Source: Dipodascopsis uninucleata var. uninucleata
Lineage: Eukaryota; Ascomycota; Lipomycetes; Lipomycetales; Lipomycetaceae
Length of the DNA stretch: 64,000 nucleotides
Reading direction: 5' to 3'
Assembly: GCA_030568195.1 (NCBI GenBank)
Contig: JAJLTO010000001.1
Span: 124,001 to 188,000 of the forward strand
Shown here: positions 1-9,812 of the stretch, one piece after another
How the letters are laid out: each line of letters begins with the position of its first letter
Numbering within the stretch: position 1 is the stretch's first letter
Translations under genes and position numbers: made by a program
The notes under the pieces: model-generated
The model's database searches: none
What the model was told of the DNA's origin: nothing
Seen by the model: the letters and a program-made list of their open reading frames with translations, nothing else

Positions 1-152
1 TCTGAATATCCTCTATAGTTCCGACTTACAACAATATACGTGTAACGATGTTTGGTTTTCTCTCTCTCTTTCACGAGCAGAGAATAGAACCGAAGAATTC
101 AATAGAGCACTCTTGAAAATATACTTTTCCATATGAATATATAAAATTATTG

Positions 153-182
153 CATATATATATGTATATATATATATATATG
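153..182. repeat. TA microsatellite
   Basis: About 30 nt of almost pure alternating T and A, interrupted by single G bases. It is a simple repeat with no other recognisable role. Confidence 0.85.
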
Positions 183-2022
183 TTTAAAGGAATAAATATT
201 AACTAAACATGGTTATTGTATATTCGTGCGATGGAGAAATTGTTATATGATGTAGATATATCAATATCTGGCTAGATGCTGCACTAAGTAGAGTATCGTA
301 GAGATTTGTCCCGAATAAAGAAAATACAACTATGTTGACCTTTATGTACTCTCCCTATATCGGAATGTCATTTTACGATTGAAGAAAGCAAGCGAGAAAA
401 GTAAATTGGAGGAATGGCAGATTATAGGATTTTTATAATATCTTTATGGGGATTCTTTCTTCCAGCTCTCAGCTATCAAAAGGAAGGCCAATAGACTTTC
501 CTAAACAATGCTGAGGGTTAATAAGTACAATTAAACTGGCTCATAGAAAAGCGTTACCTACCAAATTTACTTACACTATGGCTTATTATAGAATACCGCT
601 TATCATTTGTATGTGAGAATTGTGTATTGGACGTGAACTGTAAGTAAAGTGATATCACGGTATATCATAATCGACTTAATTAAATAGAAAAATTGAGCAC
701 TTAAAACGTAACGAGTAGCCATACTCCATTCGCTATTACTAATGGTCTCATGGGTTTGCCTGTTCAAAAAGATTCATGTTTCTAATCTGCTCTGGCTAAA
801 GTTAAGATTAACGAATAAACTAACGAAAATTTCTTAAAAGCGTCTTTGTACAATTTGTGGTTTAGATAGAAATAATAAGATGGAAAGTTTGACGTCTACA
901 TCCTCTGACATTAAACAGTAGCAAGAGTGCTCGTGAAATTGTAAAATATCCATTAGACGTATATACTCAGAGATATAAAGACTTTGAAAGCCAGATAAAA
1001 CCGCTTAATTCGTTTTAACCAGTCCCATCGCCCAGTTAAATTTAGGTCATTCTAGGGATGTCTTGCGAGTTAGAGCTCGCATCTATTCAAAATGTTTCTC
1101 AGAGGTTATCTGACTCCTAAGTCTATTACCAGTTGCACACGCTCGTCATTGCGCTGTGAAGTAGTTATCAAGCTAGTATACAGTTGCTAACAAAGTAAAG
1201 GGTCCAGTATCTACTAAGAGCTCTGACAACTCCTTAGTGCTTTGTGATGTTAACTGCTGTTGCCCTTATTATAATGTAGAACAACTCAGGCAGGAGAACA
1301 GTATTTTAAAAGTTTTAATTGTCCTTTATGATGTACTTCTTTTACTTGGAATATTTTGTAGAGATCTGCGGAGCATCTTAATTTATAGCCACAAAAATTC
1401 AAGTATGCAATTCATGCTTCTTATTAGCATGTATTTTTGAGCTATTCGCAACGCAATGCGTCTTCAGATACGGTCAGCGTTTTCGTTGGAATTTAATGTA
1501 ACAATAACAATCAGCTGTAGACCATATAACGGAAATAGTGTGTCTTCAAGTAGGTCTTAAGTGAGCTGATATTAGTTAATGGCCATACTCCCTCATAGAA
1601 ATTTTAGTAAAATACATAACTAAATAGCGACCCACTCAAATTGAAGTTTAGTTAACTATTTCTAATACTGTCTAGTTTTATTAACTAACTTGGCTTGACA
1701 CAAGATTCGGAGTAAGCAGCACATACAGAGCAGCTCTATTTCAGCTGAGAAATAATACTTTACCAATTTCTTAACCTTCCTATCGTAGAGAAGACGTTCT
1801 ATGTAAAGAATTAAATGTCTAGTCTCTAGACACATTCTTTGCTTAAACCAGAGTGAAATTTTGAATTTTTCTAAGTATATGTGGTTGACTACATTAAAGT
1901 ATATGTAAATTTATAACTATTTATATACGCGACTTTTAATTCAATTCCGCCTCTTGCACTTCGTTTTATTTTTCTCTACATCTAATTTCTTATTTTATAT
2001 TATACTCGAACTCATATAGATA

Positions 2023-2062
2023 TCTATATATTTATATTTATATTTATATTTATATATTTATC
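2023..2062. repeat. TATATT/TTTATA low-complexity tract before the 14-3-3 start
   Basis: Tandem TTTATA-like units end about 15 nt upstream of the 14-3-3 ATG at 2077, so the tract lies in its leader or core promoter. It could supply TATA-like or nucleosome-free DNA. That role is inference; the repeat itself is seen directly. Confidence 0.75.
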
Positions 2063-2076
2063 TACGTTAATCAATC

Positions 2077-3658
2077 ATGACTTCAGAAGTATGTATCCCA
2101 ATAATGTTTTAGTACGATTTACTGTAGTGCAATATGGCTGTTCTGGTACTACTGAGCAACGATGTTGAGGTGGATGCTGAATTATATTGGAGGTGGATGA
2201 ACGGGCAAACTAGGCGAGAGCAGCACACGAAGCATATTGAGCAACAGAAAATGTCCTGGACAACGCAACTAGTTTGGCCAATTTAATATTTTCATTATAA
2301 AAATAGACGCTAGCTTGAATAAATTCAGAAACAGGATTGCTGATCCCCGTCCAAGTGGCATTTTTTGCTGATGATCAAGAGCATGTGTTCTGGTTTGGAA
2401 GGGGGTGTGGGTTGAAAGAGAAGGTGTCTGATATTTACTTTTGTTGCACGCAACGCAGCAGCAGCGTAGAATATTAGAATAGAGAGTGGAGTTTGAAAGT
2501 TGGATTTTTATATAATGATTGATTGGAAGCGAATGTGTCGTAATATGGATTGATTGATAGAACACAGCTGACCTTGTATCGTTGATTTTTAACAGAGAGA
2601 GACCAAAACTTTTCTTGCCAGGCTCTGTGAGCAGGCCGAACGATACGATGGTAAGTTTACATAGTTATACTGAATCAGTTTTTATTTGGAGCATTGACCG
2701 CCTATATTATCGTGTGAATTTTAGAGCTGTGAGAGAAGTTTTACTAACACAATTGATAGAAATGGTTGTCTGCATGAAGGTATACTTTCTACGACATTTA
2801 TTTAATCTTTGTCAATTATTTAAGCTATCGTTCGCTGTTTATCAGGTTAATTGATGGTATTCTGATTTGTTCTCAATATATAGGAAGTTGCTAATCTTGG
2901 TTCCGAGCTCACTGTTGATGAGCGCAATCTTTTATCCGTTGCATACAAGAATGTCATCGGAACCCGTCGTGCAAGCTGGAGAATAATTTCTTCAATTGAG
3001 CAGAAGGAAGAAGCTAAGGGATCTGAACACCACGTTGCTCAAATCAAGGAATATCGTGCAAAGATTGAGAAGGAGCTTGAAGATGTTTGTGGAGATGTCT
3101 TAAATGTTCTTTCTGAGCATTTGATTCCGCAGGCTGAGAGTGGGGAGTCAAAAGTTTTCTACTACAAAATGTGAGTGTGCTTATCATCATGATCATGTAT
3201 AACTTTGCTTTCTCTGCTAACATGCTTGTCATCTCTTCTATAGGAAAGGTGACTACCACCGTTATCTTGCTGAGTTTGCCACTGGTGATAAGCGAAAGGA
3301 AGCTGCTACTGCTGCTCACGAAGCTTACAAGACTGCCACAAATATTGCTCAGACAGATCTGACACCAACTCATCCAATCCGCCTTGGATTGGCTCTGAAC
3401 TTTTCTGTTTTCTACTACGAGATTCTCAACTCACCGGATCGTGCTTGTCACCTTGCTAAGCAGGCATTCGATGATGCCATTGCTGAACTTGACTCCCTAT
3501 CAGAGGAGAGCTATCGGGATTCCACTCTCATTATGCAACTTCTACGGGATAACCTCACTCTCTGGACAAGTGATCTTGAGGAGTCTGCAGATAAAGAGAC
3601 TGAATCGAAGAAGGATGAGGGGGCCGCTCCTGCTGATGATGACGAAATGAAGGCTTAA
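2077..3658 (+). CDS. 14-3-3 protein (ArtA/Bmh type), five exons
   Basis: A dimeric phosphoserine/threonine-binding adaptor that acts in the cytosol and nucleus. Exons are 2077-2088, 2596-2650, 2760-2779, 2884-3170 and 3244-3658, joining in frame to 262 residues, the usual length. The spliced N terminus reads [20 protein letters not shown]. The core holds the 14-3-3 signatures [26 protein letters not shown] and [18 protein letters not shown], so the phosphopeptide-binding Lys and Arg positions are present. The C-terminal tail is acidic and variable, as in the family. The [17 protein letters not shown] start matches the second 14-3-3 class of filamentous fungi (ArtA-like) better than yeast Bmh1. 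Exon 1 has only four codons and exon 3 only 20 nt. The first intron (507 nt) is far longer than the others here. A donor GTATGT and branch CTGAC support the exon 1 choice. Confidence 0.93.
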
Positions 3659-4964
3659 GTTACCGGTTAATTATCTTAATAGACATGTAGATGCAATCTC
3701 TATAGAATAGTATTTCTTACTATTATTTCTTGATTTTGCGTGTTCTCTCAGAGTTGACTGCTGATTCATTTCAAACCTCCTACTAATATTTATTTATTTT
3801 ATTTTAAATCTATGTTATAATTATAAGTATTACTGTTAACAGCACTATTACTAAACATATATTAGTAAATTACAAACACCATCAAGTTTTGTGTCTTGTT
3901 TCTCTCAATTTCCCTTTATAATTTATTGTCTCACAGAAAGATTTTTTATATCCTTTTTTTTTTTTGCAAAATATAAATTTTTGATCTTTCAATAGCATTT
4001 ATCGATTAGTATTATTATCATTCGCTCGCTGGCCATCTCTAATACTATTACCATAGATGGGCATGTATTGACTCTATATAGCCATTGTTTCAAGCTACTT
4101 TCCTTCTAGCTTTCGCCTTAATATGTTACATGGGGTTAGGGCAATAAATTACCCATTCTTGCTGTGGAGCGAATGTTTATTGATCTACGGAGTTTTAACT
4201 ATATAGAACGTAAAAGAGAATACTAAATTTACAAGTATAAAATACTAGATTAAGTATCTTGAGTTGGAGTGAGCCTATCTGGGCAACAGTTATTGTAAAT
4301 AATCACTGGGTTACAGATAAAGAACGTACAGTCAAGCATATCTGTGCAATATTGCCCATTTAAAACCTTAAAGGCTAAATTATAGTTGGTATTTCTGTTC
4401 GTGGCAATTAAGTGAAGTTCTAAAGAGATTATATTTTCAACCTGAACATTCAGTCAGTCTCGAGGTCATTTTTATCCTTGTCTTCGTTTTAATCAGAGAA
4501 TTGGACTCTATATCACTATTATTTATAACGATATAGCACACACTGATTGTGCATACCTATTGTTATAAATTCCTTCTCTTGGCAGAGAATCTGAAAGTGA
4601 AACGGCACGTCACATAACGATTCCAAGCAACTGCTTCAAGATAACGTTGTTTGATTTATCTTATATCATAGCTCTTGAGAGGCGGATAGTTTAAGTTAAT
4701 ATTTAGTATACATAATCGATAGAACTGTGAAGTTTTTAAATTCTTATTAAATTCCTATAGAAGTTATATCGTCTCGATACGCGTCAACGTGCTACCAAAA
4801 CAAGCGTGTATAACAAGAAAGCCGGTAATATAGCTGAATACGAGCAAGCTCATTTACTTCGAACAAAAAGATCGGATGGATTAAATACGAGCCCGGTCTC
4901 TCGCTAGATATTAGGTTCCTCGGCGAGATCAGTGTTCACGAAAAGCCAATACTATTCGTCGTCC
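3659..4964. other. intergenic: 14-3-3 3' UTR and promoter of the SNF2 gene
   Basis: AT-rich, with T runs near 3945-3965 that fit a 3' UTR or terminator. I see no coding exon or RNA gene. An in-frame stop at 4905-4907 closes the SNF2 reading frame upstream of its ATG. Confidence 0.6.
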
Positions 4965-7900
4965 ATGTCTAGTCTGTCTGGTCGTTTGGGAGATCCTTAT
5001 GGATCATCCTTTCAACGGAGCGACATAGAGCAACAGCAGCAACAGCAACTTGGGCTATTGTCGTCAGCTAATGAGCCTATACTTATTGATGATGATCCTC
5101 CTGAGATGATCAGTTTACTAAGCGATGACGAGGATGACGCTGTGAAGCAAAATACTAATAATGATGTATCGTTAATCGGTGTTAATTCTCCTGCTCCTGC
5201 TAGCGATTACAGAAATAGACTTAGCTCTAGTGCAAGTCACAGCGTTCAAAAGAACGATAGATCTCAAATGTTAACAGAGTATGGCGCAAGAGAACCTCAA
5301 ATAATCAGCAGCCGTCGTCTCCCTTGGGATACGGGGTCAAATAGAAATGGATATTCGTTATTTTTAGGCAACTTCAATACAATTATGGTTGATCTACGGC
5401 AAATATCTCCATCATTTCTCTCGGTTAACACGCCAGTTACACTAATGCGTGACAGAAAGAACATTGATAATCGAAATGCGATAATGGTATTGGATGGTAG
5501 TGGTAGTCAGATTGGCTCTCTTCCCCGCCATGACGCTAATCAGTTGGCTCCTCTAATTGATCGCGGAGATGTAAAATGTCAAGCTATAATTTCAGGATCA
5601 TATTCTTCACATCAAATATCTGTGCAAGTCAAGTTATATACTTATCCTCAAATTGCCAACAGAGTCCGGGATGCGGTTATTTTAAACTCTATACCTCTCA
5701 CGGAGGTTCCTGCTCTTTGGAATCTGTTACCAGTTAGTAACGGATCAGGATTGCAAAGTCAGCCAAATGAACCGCGTTCTCAATACGAATGGCGCCGTGA
5801 GATCTATGATCGCGTAGGCTTTGCTGCTACATCGTATGGAGATGACAGTAATTTTGCTAGTCAAAATGCTGAAAATCAAGGATTCCGAAATATTCACAAT
5901 AGAGATGTAAATATAGGTGTTGGCACGTCCCAACAACCATTGGATCTGGATGCATATATCGCTAATGTCAAGGAAAACTTCAATATCACGGATAATGCCG
6001 AGATGAGGAGTAGGGATCGAGAATTCTTAGGTCAGAATTATGGTGTAAGTGAGGAAAAGCTGAAGAATCTTCCATCTTTAGCTCAGCCTTCGCGAATTCG
6101 TACTCAAATGCTTCAATATCAGTTGCAAGGTCTTGCGTGGCTTGTAAAACAAGAGCATCCTAATCTTGCGAAGGACTCAAAAGTAACTACGCAATTTTGG
6201 GAATTCGTCGGTAATTCTCGCTATTATAATAGGTTAACAAAGAGGTTTGAAACTAATCCAAAGCTAGCTAGTGGTGGATGTTTGGCAGATGATATGGGTC
6301 TTGGTAAAACAATTCAGTTGATTTCTTTGATTTGCACAGATCCCAGTGTTGCAATTAGCAAAGGGCTTATCAAATCTGATACCACACCAGAAAAGTACAA
6401 GAAAATGCCAACGCTAATTCTTGCACCTGTCAGTCTGATGTCAAATTGGTCAGGTCAAATTGCTTCACATGTTGATTCCGACAGTCCACTACGCGTTCTG
6501 GTATGGCATGGTAGCGGTCGAAAAGTGTATACTAGTTTCACAAATTACGATGTCGTTATTGCTTCTTATGGTGGTATAGTTACTGAATACAAAAAGATTG
6601 AGACGTTGGAGATACAAGAGGCTAATATGGCTGCGTCTGGTGTCGCTTTTCGTCCAGGAAAGGTTGATCCGAGACAAATACCTTTGTTGAGTCAACCCTG
6701 GAGACGTATAATTTTGGACGAAGGACACCAAATTCGAAACCCAAATACCAAAATAGCACTTGGTTTACTTCGTGTGGACGCTTACAGCAGATGGATTTTG
6801 ACTGGAACACCAATCATTAATTCTCTCCAGGATTTGTATTCATTGATCAGATTTATTGGTCTCTCCGGCGGACTTCAGGATAAGGCCGTTTTTGATAGTG
6901 TCATCACGCGAGGTTTTCACCTTCATGATGGCGAATCTGAAACGAGACTACAGGCTTTAATGAGCACAATTACACTTCGTCGTTTAAAATCAATGACATC
7001 AATTGTCAATTTTAAACTTCCTGATCTCAATGAATATATTCATGCTATTCCATGGACAAAATCTGAGCGCCGCTACTATGATGCAATGGAACAGGAGGCT
7101 AAGACGGTTGTTCGTTCCATTCGGAAAGCTCAAGAAGAACGCCGTCCTACAGGTACAGATGGTAAATATGCCTATTTGTTCGAGATTTTACTCCGCCTGA
7201 GACAAATATGTAATCACAAAAGTCTGTGTGGCTCTAGATTGAAGTCCGTTCAAGATATAGAACACATGGACGTCGTGGAGCCAACTACAGGTAATATCTT
7301 AGCATTACAAACTCTTTTGCAAGTGCACATCGATAATGATGAAGAATGTGCCATATGTTATGAAAAACTTCATAACCCAAGAATCACATTTTGTAAACAC
7401 GTATTTGGACTAGAGTGTATCGAAGAAACTATCAAGGTTCATGGTAGTTGTCCCATGTGCCGAAGACCTCTAACTGACACGAGAATGCTAGTGGCCCCAA
7501 TAGAGGAAACAAAGACAGAGGAGACTGTTATTGATGATAGTACTAGTAGCAAGTTTGAGATGCTGATGAAAATACTCCTTCGAACACAGGCTCTTAATCG
7601 TGCAAATCGTATAAAACATGAGAAGCCGGTTAAGACTGTTGTTTTCTCACAATGGACGTCATTTTTGGACTTAATTGAACCACGATTACAACAAGAGCAC
7701 ATCGGATATGCTAGGATTGATGGATCTATGAAGGTTCCAGAGCGTGATTCTTCTATAGCACAACTTAACAATAATTCTAATGTTGTGGTATTACTAGCTT
7801 CGCTTTCTGTTTCCGCTACTGGGCTTAACTTGACAGCTGCTAGTCAAGTGATTATGTGTGATTTATGGTGGAACGTTGCTCTTGAGCGTCAAGCTGTTGA

Positions 7901-8891
7901 TCGATGCTACCGGTTAGGACAGACAAGGCCCGTCAATGTTTTTAGGCTTGTAATGGAAAATAGCGTTGAGCAGCGAGTCATTGCTATTCAAGATGAAAAA
8001 GTAGAGCTAGTGGAACGTGCTCTTAAAGATGGCAAACGACCCCAGAAGAGTAAAGCTGCGCAGCTTGCAGATATTGAAAGACTTCTCACTTCAGATCCTA
8101 TAGCGAGTACTTCAGACACTAAGGCCATTGAATCCAAGACTTCATTTCATGGTGATGAATCGGAGCCTGCTGAAGATGGTGAATCATCAGAAGAAGACAA
8201 TGATTTCGGAGAGTCGAGTAGTTCTGCGATCCCAAAGAATACTTCAAAGGTTGCGCTGAAGGCCAGACAACAATTTCGTGATAAAGCTCGATCAAAATTA
8301 AATAACGAAGTTTTCTCATCTTTGCAATTCGAGTCAGATTACGAAGACGACTCATCGTTGGACGGATTCATTGCACGGGATGAGGAGCATGGTAGATTTA
8401 TTGAAAATGATGGAGAAAATGATAGTGACTCCAGTTCTGATTCTCTGATGAGGGAATTGAAAGGAAAGATAGCCAATGGAGCAGATTCTCAAGTATCAAA
8501 TATCACGGATCTTGAGACTCGAAAAATGCTGGAAGGAGATTTTAAGGATTTTGACAACGAAGTACTTGTATCTGGCACAGATCCTGCTGACAGTTCAAAT
8601 GCCGATGAGAACATCGCAACTTTTGATAATATTGCAGCTTCAAAGTCCAACCTCAAAGAGCGAAATACAACCCAAAAAAAGGGCTATTTTGATTCAGAAC
8701 CTGTAGAAAGTATTTATTCTCTCATGGATAATGATCATAGTATTTCAAAATCACATTCGTCGCAATTGCCGGACGATATAACTGCTCGATCTATGTCAGA
8801 AATAGAGGGGTATGAAAAGCCGAAGAGTGGATCCTTTAGCTTCAAAAGTGACAGTGAAAGCTCTTCACAGCCTGATGAACTTGTCAGTTGA
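4965..8891 (+). CDS. HLTF/Rad5-like SNF2 translocase with HIRAN and RING domains
   Basis: Probable DNA translocase and ubiquitin ligase of the Rad5/HLTF class, expected to act on stalled replication forks in the nucleus. I start at ATG 4965, the first ATG after the in-frame stop at 4905, giving 1308 residues in one exon. Order: Gln-rich tract near 25; two hydrophobic-acidic motifs resembling SUMO-interacting motifs (39-58); HIRAN-like domain about 134-229; SNF2 N-lobe with Walker A DDMGLGKT near 442-449 and box II DEGH near 585; RING about 795-832; C-lobe with DLWWN and QAVDRCYRLGQT near 966-987; then about 240 residues of acidic, Ser-rich tail. The RING sits between the lobes as in Rad5/HLTF/Rad16. 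A Gly replaces the fifth zinc ligand. HIRAN favours HLTF/Rad5 (S. pombe Rad8) over Uls1/Rrp1, although the SUMO-binding-like motifs recall the latter. The long acidic tail is unusual. Confidence 0.88.
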   Translation: MSSLSGRLGDPYGSSFQRSDIEQQQQQQLGLLSSANEPILIDDDPPEMISLLSDDEDDAVKQNTNNDVSLIGVNSPAPASDYRNRLSSSASHSVQKNDRSQMLTEYGAREPQIISSRRLPWDTGSNRNGYSLFLGNFNTIMVDLRQISPSFLSVNTPVTLMRDRKNIDNRNAIMVLDGSGSQIGSLPRHDANQLAPLIDRGDVKCQAIISGSYSSHQISVQVKLYTYPQIANRVRDAVILNSIPLTEVPALWNLLPVSNGSGLQSQPNEPRSQYEWRREIYDRVGFAATSYGDDSNFASQNAENQGFRNIHNRDVNIGVGTSQQPLDLDAYIANVKENFNITDNAEMRSRDREFLGQNYGVSEEKLKNLPSLAQPSRIRTQMLQYQLQGLAWLVKQEHPNLAKDSKVTTQFWEFVGNSRYYNRLTKRFETNPKLASGGCLADDMGLGKTIQLISLICTDPSVAISKGLIKSDTTPEKYKKMPTLILAPVSLMSNWSGQIASHVDSDSPLRVLVWHGSGRKVYTSFTNYDVVIASYGGIVTEYKKIETLEIQEANMAASGVAFRPGKVDPRQIPLLSQPWRRIILDEGHQIRNPNTKIALGLLRVDAYSRWILTGTPIINSLQDLYSLIRFIGLSGGLQDKAVFDSVITRGFHLHDGESETRLQALMSTITLRRLKSMTSIVNFKLPDLNEYIHAIPWTKSERRYYDAMEQEAKTVVRSIRKAQEERRPTGTDGKYAYLFEILLRLRQICNHKSLCGSRLKSVQDIEHMDVVEPTTGNILALQTLLQVHIDNDEECAICYEKLHNPRITFCKHVFGLECIEETIKVHGSCPMCRRPLTDTRMLVAPIEETKTEETVIDDSTSSKFEMLMKILLRTQALNRANRIKHEKPVKTVVFSQWTSFLDLIEPRLQQEHIGYARIDGSMKVPERDSSIAQLNNNSNVVVLLASLSVSATGLNLTAASQVIMCDLWWNVALERQAVDRCYRLGQTRPVNVFRLVMENSVEQRVIAIQDEKVELVERALKDGKRPQKSKAAQLADIERLLTSDPIASTSDTKAIESKTSFHGDESEPAEDGESSEEDNDFGESSSSAIPKNTSKVALKARQQFRDKARSKLNNEVFSSLQFESDYEDDSSLDGFIARDEEHGRFIENDGENDSDSSSDSLMRELKGKIANGADSQVSNITDLETRKMLEGDFKDFDNEVLVSGTDPADSSNADENIATFDNIAASKSNLKERNTTQKKGYFDSEPVESIYSLMDNDHSISKSHSSQLPDDITARSMSEIEGYEKPKSGSFSFKSDSESSSQPDELVS

Positions 8892-9287
8892 ATTGGAGCG
8901 GTCAATGTTTTATAGTTGCTGGTTGATTATACTCTGTTTGAGATTACGTTTTGGAAGTAATGTATGATTAAAAGTGGTATGTATATGAAGCGTCTTTTTC
9001 TCACGTGTTAAGAAATTAAGCTTGTTGGCTGCTATGGGTTTATTTATGAATGATCTGTATATTGTATGCATTTATTATTGTTTATTATCGCGGAATGGCT
9101 AGTTTAATAGATTGTAATATAGAATAGTAATCCTTCTTTGCTTGAACTACCGTGAGAGTTCAGTTATATTCAGTTGACTTGATATCTCTTATTACTTAAT
9201 AGCGAAAACAAACTAGTGAATTTAGTCTATATTTCCAGTAAAAAATGACGTAATCCGCAATATTAATTGCGGCAAGAAAAAAAATGG
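8892..9287. other. 3' flank of the SNF2 gene
   Basis: AT-rich non-coding sequence up to the tRNA-Leu 3' end. Nothing else recognised. Confidence 0.5.
9277..9284 (-). terminator. Pol III terminator of tRNA-Leu
   Basis: A run of eight A on the plus strand, which is T8 on the minus strand, lies immediately after the tRNA-Leu 3' end and its apparent CCA. This is a standard RNA polymerase III stop. Confidence 0.85.
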
Positions 9288-9370
9288 TGACAACCCTGGG
9301 ATTCGAACCCAGGCCTCCGAAGAGATGAGAACCTTAATCTCACGCCTTAGACCAACTCGGCCAGATTGCC
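9288..9370 (-). tRNA. tRNA-Leu(AAG)
   Basis: Reading the minus strand, the acceptor arm GGCAATC pairs with GGTTGTC (two wobbles). The D arm holds TGGCCGAGTTGGTCTAAGGC, as usual for class II tRNA-Leu. The anticodon stem TGAGA/TCTCA encloses loop TTAAGGT, giving anticodon AAG. There is a long variable arm (TCTCTTCGGAGG), and the T arm has GGTTCGAATCC. No intron is present. The discriminator A is followed directly by CCA in the genome and then T8. Anticodon AAG (inosine-modified) reads CUN leucine codons, as in S. pombe and moulds; S. cerevisiae lacks this isoacceptor. Confidence 0.96.
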
Positions 9371-9812
9371 TTATGTTGATAATTTATTACGGCATACGCT
9401 AGGTAATTCATCCAAAACCTCGCACAATAGAAGCCCGCCTAAATCAGATTTTTTTTGTTAGCATATCAGATGCATACAACAAATGAGCTAAAAGAAGTAT
9501 CTGCAGTCTGTCCATTTTATCTCTAGAGTTAATGACTGTCTTCTGTTTGTTGTTTTGTTGCATCCTACTATAGACTTGTTTATTCGATGGATGGAGATTG
9601 TGAGTAGTGCTAGAATCTTCGAGCCGCGTGAGGCTCGTGAGCCGCTCGTGAATATCCCGCCGCCATTGAACTAGTATTTGTCAGCGTCGTACTCTATGGA
9701 AGTTCGAAGAGAACTATAACAATATATATGAAGATGTTCGCATCAACTACTCGTATTTTATTTTGTACACTCTTATAGATTATTAGTTAGTTCATTATAT
9801 CATTCGTAAAGA
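9371..9812. other. promoter region of the WLM protease gene
   Basis: It contains a GC-rich cluster of overlapping inverted repeats at 9620-9648 and a CCCGCCGCC tract near 9656, set in otherwise AT-rich DNA. No coding exon is seen. Confidence 0.5.
9620..9648. repeat. overlapping short inverted repeats (CGAGCC/GGCTCG)
   Basis: CGAGCC at 9620-9625 pairs with GGCTCG at 9632-9637. GGCTC at 9632-9636 can alternatively pair with GAGCC at 9639-9643. The cluster lies about 170 nt upstream of the WLM ATG and could be a regulatory site or a hairpin. The function is unknown. Confidence 0.55.

Larger units (their letters stand above)
1..2076. other. gene-free region upstream of the 14-3-3 gene
   Basis: About 2 kb with no open frame that resembles a protein and no tRNA-like fold that I can see. 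Short open stretches exist but are no longer than chance would give in AT-rich DNA. It contains a TA microsatellite near the left end and a T/A-rich hexamer-like repeat just before the 14-3-3 start codon. The right part is presumably the 14-3-3 promoter and leader. I see no transposon signature. Confidence 0.6.

Noticed and set aside
4932-4964. Upstream extension of the SNF2 protein from a GTG
   Set aside because: Nuclear genes use ATG; the first in-frame ATG after the upstream stop is at 4965.
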